From NCBI RefSeq assembly GCF_037392515.1, contig NC_090292.1, positions 41,412,247 through 41,476,246 of the forward strand: DNA of 64,000 bases, given 5' to 3'. Shown piece by piece: positions 48,401-57,400 of the stretch. Each line of letters opens with the position of its first letter. Position 1 is the first letter of the stretch. The notes beneath the pieces are model-generated. The model saw only the letters and a program-made list of their open reading frames with translations. It ran no database searches and was not told the DNA's origin. The stretch is from Haliotis asinina (lineage: Eukaryota; Mollusca; Gastropoda; Lepetellida; Haliotidae). Both the position numbers and the translations under genes were made by a program.

Positions 48401-51400
48401 TATTTTAAATCATGATGGATTTTGTGAAATATAACCTGCCACTAATCAAGAGTGAAGCTTTAATTACATATACCTCCAATAGCACATTTCCAAACTAACA
48501 GCATTACCTTTCTTCTTGTGTATTCGTTTTTTTAGTCGAAAATGCATTCGATCGACAAAAATGTTTTTATCTTTAAATCCAAACTTTATACAATTTTCTT
48601 CATATTTCATAGAACTTCATGTCTAATTGTATTGGCGTAGTCTCCGACTAAAAATCGTTGCGACTATGATAAAATCATAAAGGCTGGCACTTCTGTACCT
48701 TGAGTTCACTCAGTTTATCCATCTATCCATCCATCAATTCACCATCCATTCATTCATCATCTATTCATCCTTTACCCATCCATCACGATCCATCCATTAC
48801 GAATCCGTTACCCATCATCCATCCATCCATCACCCACCATCCATCCATCCATCCATCACCCATCCATCATCCATTCATCATCCATTCATTCATCATCCAC
48901 CCATCCATCCATCAGTTAAAATAGGTTGTAGTTTTACTCACCTTTTTCAAGAGGGCTTTGTTTTTCGTTTCCACTTCCTGGAAGGAGCCATATTTGGCTT
49001 TGTCAGGGGGGATAAGTGTGTTGTGCTCCCATCCCCCACATGCATATTCATAGAAGTTCTCGCAAGGATCTTGTGTTGTGTTCATCAAGGAGGTGATGTA
49101 GGCACTGGTGGCTACACATTCTGGTGTTGTGCACACCTGAAATACAAGCATGGAATCAGAGTCTACAAGGTTTTGACCCATGAAAATGCGGCTTAATATT
49201 GATCTCCTGCAAACCATGCTTTTCTTAACAAGTGACTAATGAGATTGGGTGGTCAAGCTCACTGGTTTTGTAAACAGACGTCATTGTATCCCACTTGCAT
49301 AGATCCATGTTCATACTGTTGATCACTGGATTGTCTGGTCCAGGCTTGATTATATAACTGGAATATTGCTGAGTGCGGCATAAAACTAAACTCTCCCTCC
49401 CTCCCTACAGGGTTTTACCTCGGCTCAAAAACATAGGGGTCAGGGACACCTAAGTATTAGTTTTAAGAGTCCATGCAGACAATACGAGGCCCCTGTGAAT
49501 TGACAGTTTAGAGAGACATGTGTTTTGATAATTCATAAACCTGTAATGATTCATTGATCACGTGGACTGACAGTGAAATTACACAAGTAACTGCACTGAT
49601 AGAAACAATCACAAACGTGTTGTGGGAAGGACACAGCTCCCTCCAATAAAGAAGTTGTTCTTCCATATATTGGTATCATTGACTTACTGCTTCAACTTCT
49701 AAATGCATTTATATAACAAGTTAAGTGTTGTGGGTACAGTGAATAATATTGTGCATCCCTTTGGATGCAGTGAATAATATTTTTCTTTGTCCATTCTCAA
49801 CATTTAAGAGTAAAGGATGCACATGTGCGTGTTGCATACTACTCCCTGGGTCTTAGACCACTTTCCCCAATATCTCATCCATATCAGTGAGTAAGCAATG
49901 AGGACGGCCTAGCAAAACTGATTACTAAGACACTGCTATCAACTTTTCAAATGATACACTCACTGATATTTACTGTATGGCCATGCTGGGTATAGAGGAA
50001 AATTTGCTTCTATTGTCATGTTGGTCCTACAATGTACACATAAATTCATTCACTAAGATGTTTCCCTTCAAAATGGATATGTTCCACTCCTTGTTAATGA
50101 CTTCAAAATGGACTATGTACAGTGATTAGGCAAGAGTTTAATCAGTTTAGGCACCTACTCAACAACCCCCCCCCCCAAAAAAAAAAAAAAAAAAAAAAAA
50201 AAAACCAACATGGTCATGCTTGAAGAGACCTACCTACTCAGGGACAGATTTTTCCATGTAGTCAGTGTTAAATGTGGTGTTTAGAATATGTGCAGGTCAT
50301 TCACTTTCATCTCAACCCAGAGAAGAAATGGGTGTATACCTTTGATGGTGGCGATATTTTCTATTGACATGAAAAATATTTTTCAAACCAAAGCAAAGGA
50401 AGTACATTGCCAGCCTTTGCACACTTTGCTCGCATGTAAGAAGACAGGTTATTTTATCTATGCTGCGCAACCCCATTTGCGCTACAGTTTGCCTGTGCAA
50501 CAAGTCAAGTTAGGAAAAGACAATCCAGTGATCAACATCATGAGTCTGACCACCCGATCCTGTTAGTTAATGACCCGTGAAGGTCCCGGAGTAGAATAGG
50601 CCTTCAGCAACCCATGCTTGCCATAACAGGTGACTCAGCTTGTCGTAAGAAGCGACTAACGGGATCGGGTGGTCAGGCTTGCTGACTTGGTTGACACATG
50701 TCATCGGTTCCCAATTGCGCAGATCGATGCTCATGTTGTTGATCACTGGATTGTCTGGTCCAGACTCAATTATTTACAGACCGCTGCCATATAGCTGTAA
50801 TATTGCTGAGTGCGGCGTAAAACTAAACTCACTCACTCACTCACTGTTAGTTAGTTAACTCTTATGCTTGTCGTAAGACTATGCTTGTCGTAAGACTATG
50901 CTTGTCGTAAGACTATGCTTGTCGTAAGAAGCAACTAACAGGACCAGGTGATCAGACTCGCTGACTTGGTTGACATATGTCATCGTTAACCCTATTGCGC
51001 AGAACAATGCTCATGTTGTTGATCACTGGATTGTCTGGTCCAGACTCGATTATTTACAGACCGCCGCCATATAGCTGGAATATTGCTGAGTGTGGCATAA
51101 AACTACTCACTCACTCATGCACAGTTCGATTTAGTACTTAAATTGTCACTCGCACAGGTACTACCAAACAATACAGTGCAGCCTTGTTATTAATTACAAT
51201 TGCACCATGTGCAAGTCATTTGGGGAGAAATATATATTAACAATACATCTAACAATATAAGAATAATTATGCCAGCACATTTTTCTTCTAAACTTTGAAT
51301 ATCTGTGGCACCAAACGTTGCTATTTGCAGAAATGTTTCGATTATGACAGTTCTTGAAAACAGATGCCTCCCTGTGTTGCTATGTTTTCTTGAGTACTAC

Positions 51401-54400
51401 ATCATGGAAATATGTTTATGTGCACAGACACCTTTGATGCTTTAACACACTATGTTGCAACTGGAATCTGGCTGGTGCAACTATGTCGTCATTTTAGGTT
51501 GCACCTGGTGCAAGTACATTAACATCTCTTAAATTGAGTCCTGTATGCACTGATCCTCATGATGTTGATCACTGAATTGTCTTTTCCTGACTCAACTACT
51601 AAAATACCGCCGCGATATTGCTCGATAATTGCTGAGTGTGGAGTAAAACTCAATCCACTCACTCGTATCCCAAATGTGTAGATTGGTGCTCATGATGTTA
51701 ATCCCTGGATTGTCTGATCAAGACTTGTTTAGTTACCTACCACCACCATAAAGCTGGAATATTGCAGAAGGCTGTGTCAACAAACAAACAAACAAACAAA
51801 AACACTTATCATAGATTTCGAAAAGGGATTAAATCACAAACCTTGCACTCATCAACTGAAAAAGCCCCAGCTGTCAGTATATGGAACAACAGGAGGAATT
51901 TCATTTCACCATGTACACAATGGCACCAGCCCTCACTGTTAAATCTGTTCATGAGTTGCAGCTATTAATGACTGCACAATATCAACCCAGACTGACTCTG
52001 ATTGGCCGCTTACTATTTCCTGGTGTAATTGCAGCAGAGGGTCATTAATGTCTGATTATGTGGATGTATTCATATATCCCATGATAAATGGATTCAGCAA
52101 CGAGTGTTTAACTGACCACTGTGTAGGGGTAGAGTTGTGTTGGGTCTATGTGCTAAGTTTTGTTTGATAGTGACTCTTGACAACATGGTAATATGAGAAC
52201 ATATTTTATCATCCAAAACTGTGTTCCACAGGAGATATTGTTTGCGTGAGATCAGACAATATCTCCTCTGAGATATCGTTTTGACAGCAGACTTTGCACA
52301 ATGCCCTGACAATGCTGAACATTGAACAATTATGAACATGATGACGTCATAATGCTATGACATCACTGCACTGCAAATCTAATGGCAGTGCTATGTTCAG
52401 AGATGTACATTTTTCAATGCAAACTAATAAAGAATGATTTTGGAAGAAAAATCAAATTTCACCCTCTTGTCTACTGATATCAATTATATCAACACTAGTT
52501 GATAAAGGTAACATATCCTCGGCAAACCTCAAATATTAGTTACTTTATCAACTTGCGTTGATATATTTGATATCAGTAGACACTTGGGTGAGATTCTCTA
52601 TTTGTACCAAGGTGTGATACAGCAGAATCAAATATTGTAAAGAGAAAATATTTATGATAGAGGGGAATTTCCCTTATTGTCAAACCGGGGGTAATATATG
52701 GTTTACAGGTTGTCAGACAATCAGAACCAGATAAACCTCGACCAGAAAAATATATTTTGTTTCAAATAAGGATATACACATGGAAGCAAACATGGGAAGA
52801 TATAGATGTCTCTTCACAGAATTTGAGATTTATTGAATACAAATAGGGGATGGTTCAGTCTTGGTCAGATCTCTCTTCACAGAATTTCAGATTTATTGAA
52901 CATAAATAGGGGATGGTTCAGTCTAGGTAAGATTTCTCTTACTCAATGGTTTATTCTTGGGCAGATATCTCATCACTAAATTTCAGATTTATTGAACATT
53001 ACAAGGGAATGGTATGATCCAGGTCACACACCCCTCCACAAGAACTGACTTTTTTTAACATGAGGTCTGAGAATCGGAAGATCTGCTTCAGGGTATTTTT
53101 TAGCCAGTTACACGGAGTGCAGCATTAGACAGACACCACACTCTATTCATAGAAACATTAAGCCTGGTTTTACACCGCTTTTATCAATATTCCAGCAATA
53201 TCACGGTGTGGAACACCAGTGATGGACTTCACACTTTGTGCCCATGTGGGGATTCAAACCCGGGTCTTCAGCGTGACAAGCGAACACTTTAACCACCAAA
53301 CTATCCCACAACCCCTCCATACCGTGATAAGTGAGGATGTGACACTGACCTCCAGTTTCTTTGTGGAGAAGTGTTGCCATGCTATGAAGATGACCAGGGC
53401 AACGATGATGAGAAACGATGTGATGGCAATGGCCTTGAGTCTGCAGTCGCCTGAACTCTTTGATTTGGGTTTCTTGTTGAGAGAGTCTGTGGACAGAAAA
53501 ACACATCATGCAATTCCACACAAATGAAGACTGCATTCAGTCACTTGTTGACAACTTAGTATGGTAAATCCTTGCTTAGCTGTTACCTCTGCTGAAATAT
53601 GCTGTAAAAGACAATATTTATTACGACAAGTTTGAAAGTCATTCATAACTGGAGTCTTGTACCTCTATCTAGGCCATATTTTTATTACTGGGCTCTGTCT
53701 AAGCGCAAACGAGCACAGAGATAAAAACAGTCTAGCACTATTACCAAGGAAAAAGAACTCAACAAACATGGCTACTCATATCCTGTATCCCATGGGCAAA
53801 ACAACTATGCAGTCATTCCCCTTGTAGATATGTTGCAGTGTTGATAGATGCTGATCTCTCAGCTCCAAGTTTACGTTTAAATTGTGCTTTGTATAGATTG
53901 GCATAGTTTTAGAATTATCGGTGCTGCTATGTGTATGCTTCTAAATGAGTCTTCACACGATTTGATTGGCTTGCCACCATTTTGGGGGTATGATAGGGGT
54001 ACGAGTGTTCTTGTACGTCATGGAAGGAGGCAAGTTGTTACAAATGGTTGGAAACTACAGATCCCTAGAAATCAGTACATGTGTATTCCTTCAAGGTCAA
54101 GGGGCATTGTGATAAACTTTGCAGAAGTTCTGCAATATGATGCTGGTAATATCTCCCTTTCAGCATCATCAACTGCCTCCATGGTTTCAGTGGAAGGAAA
54201 ACCTGCTGAAGGAACAAACACACTGGTGGTCCTTTCTCCATCTGCCATGTCAAAGATAGTCAAAGAAGGTACTCATTGTGACACTGCCTGACTCTCAACA
54301 CGTGAGGGATAGTTATTAGATTATCAAATGCCCCATGTGTTCCTCGTATCATGATGCTGATCACTGGATCGTCTGGTCCAGACTTGGTTATTTACAGCTG

Positions 54401-57400
54401 GCAAATTTCTGAAACTTCATGGCCAAAACAGGAATACCATCAGACTATGAGTTATTAATGGAGGTTGCAGGTGATTTGTGTTCTTGGTCTGGTACTGTTT
54501 CCAGGGGCTTGTGCAAAACCCCCTAGTAGAATTGTCTTAATATGTATACTGATAAACGAAATCTGTAGATTGTTGACCATTTTACACTTTTCGCTTGAAT
54601 ACCATTCTGGGCCGAGATTTTCGAAGCACTCTTAGCACTAAGATAGTCGTACGAGCAGCACGTTAACATTAAGTCACAACATGTTAGCGCTAAGAGAGCT
54701 TCCAATAATCTTGGCAACGGTATGTGATATGCTATCTTATCCATATCACAGCTGGTTTTGAGAACAAATTGAGTAAATTTTGTACATTAAATGTAATTGA
54801 AGATGAGTTCCACTTTTGGTTTGCATGCCCATACACTGATTAAAGGACACCATATCAACCACACTATTACATACACAATACAAGTCAATTTAATTTGTTA
54901 ATTAACTCTAAGAATGTCTTTTAGAGGCATTTTAGAAGTTTTAAAAATGAAAGAAAAACAAGTTCCACAGATAGTCAACATCTTTATTGCAATCAGCGGT
55001 TCTCCTTCTAGTAATAAACACTAATAATATAACTTGTATTCACAAAATTGGTATGTATTGGTATTTGTACGTACGAAGCGTCTGCAAACATTGTGATTGT
55101 GTGCCATTATTGCTAGCTGAGTTTTTACTGTAGATATGTGGGAGCTTCAGTACTGGAATATAAACAAACTTGAAACACTACTGGCTTGACTAGACTGAGT
55201 GTGGGTTCAAACAAGCAAGCCAAACCAAACCAAAAGTGTATTCTCCAGTTGTAAAATTTCCACTGACTACATATTAAAGAGGGACGGTGGGGTAGCCTAG
55301 TGGTTAAAGCATTCGCTCGTCATGCCGAAGACCCAGGTTCGATTCCCCACATGGGTACAATGTGTGAGGCCCATTTTCTGTTGTCCCCTGCCGTGATATT
55401 GCTGGAATATTGCTAAAAGCAGTGTAAAACCAAAGTCACTCACTCACGTATTAAAGATGTACACATGTACACAAGAAGGTACACATTGTGACACTGTCTG
55501 GTAGGGGTGGCTGCCGAGGCAAAAACAATAGTGATAGCAATGTATGAAACTCCTAAAAAATGTCAGGAAGCCCACAGGGCTGATTTATAACTGAAAATGT
55601 TGCCACCCCCTTAACATGTAACCAGCCCTGTATTAAAAATAGAAAATTGAGACATGGTGTTAAAATTAAGCAATTAATGAATAATTTGTATTGAGGTAAA
55701 CTTGTGCATGTGCAAAAGTAATTTTAATAAAATCATAACTTTGTAGCCACTGTTGAATGATTTAGTGTCATTGCCATCTGAATCAGAACAGCAAGAAAGA
55801 ACGACATTATTCATTGGCTGACTGAATTCTCTAGACCAATCACATTTAGTGTTAGATAAATGGGTAGGTTGATCTGTGGAAGTTACAGTTTGATTGATCA
55901 TGAACAGTACAGACATCATCTAGCTACCACAATTGTAAATTATTTTCAGAACAGCTCCCGTAGGAAATGACATAGTCAAATATATACCCTTTGGAAAATG
56001 AACTGGCACACATGGCCGACGATAATATCAGGTTGTAAGCCCGGCATGTAACTAGCAAGCAGCAGAGCGCTGGGCAGACACTATTTCATACACTGGCTAC
56101 AGTTCATTTCACCATACTACTGCAATAGCCGTTATCTACTGCAACAAACTACTGCAACAATTTTGTCACTTTGAATGTCTCATTTGGAGTCATTTCCCAA
56201 ATATAAATGTATAGTTTACATAAAATTAAAACAAGCTGACATAGTTTTCAGGGCTAGATAACACTGAAACAAAATGAATGAATCTTGTACTTCCTGCATT
56301 TATGAACAGAAGTCACACTGAAGTATCGATAGTCACACATACTGTTGAAGCATCAATAGTTTTTTGTTCATACCATCGATTAATTGCTATCAGAGATTCG
56401 ACAATTACAATCCATCATTAGTGTGATGCATCATTACAGACCTGCATTCTAGTCAAAGAAAATTATCTACAACTGAAAACACTATGCATACAGCATATTT
56501 GCTTTATTATTATATTATTTTTTCATAGCAATTTGGCTGTGTGTTTATTCAATAAATTTCCCTCCAAATTTTCCTTAGATATTACTTAGATTAAAACGCT
56601 TTAGATAAAACGTTTCAGTGCATGATCTATGCATCAGCTGCCTTCTGAATGACTGACACTGAAATTGAAATGATAAATATTTGTCTTTATATTTCCACAT
56701 GTACATTTTCACACATGGATGGCTGAGATACACAAGGTTTCTGTTTTTAAACGTTCATGGAATGGACATTGAGTACATGTAAAATGTAGGTCACTGCGTG
56801 ATGAGTTGGTAGTCATTTTGTCTATCATCACATGATCAGTGTGGTACCAGACAAGAGAGAGAGAGGGGGGAAAAGGAGAGAGGCAGAGAGAGAAGAGAGT
56901 GGCGAGACATAGGACAGTGAGAGATGAGCAGAGAGAGAGAGAGAGAGAGCGTGATGGTGATGATGCATCATTGTGAAAAATTAGTTCTGGAAATTACTTG
57001 CTTGCCAACCCAGGTACCCAGGTTTCAGTTTTATGAATTGACATTAAAATATGTTTAACCATTAGTGTTGATAATGGAGAAAAATCTAAAATAATTGGTT
57101 AGCCTAATTTTTCAGATTTCCTTGCTCAGACTGTGGCAGATAAATGTAACCTGGTTGTCTTTTGTTTTTTGTTTTCTTTTTTGTTTACTGAAAAACTGCA
57201 CAAATTGCATTGGCAAACTTCACATGCAATGTAAAATGATACAACTTGCTTCTTTAAGGTGATTACTAATATACCACAAACATACACTTCTAACAGTCTT
57301 CAAAAAATATTCAGTAATGGCTTTTTCGTATGCAAAGTGAGTTTTCTAAGAATTAAACATGTTTACAGGCCCTGAATATGTGTCATATATGTTCCACTGT

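Larger units (their letters stand above)
49401..53349. other. M13 peptidase intron 2, right part
   Basis: Besides the listed SINEs: poly(C)/poly(A) at 50166-50204, repeat E copy 2 at 52200-52510 with a following inverted repeat, and a 70-80-bp tandem at 52805-53025. No exon is seen. Confidence 0.75.

Noticed and set aside
55281..55448. A functional tRNA gene (A and B boxes present)
   Set aside because: It lacks a proper acceptor stem and continues into the SINE body with target duplications.
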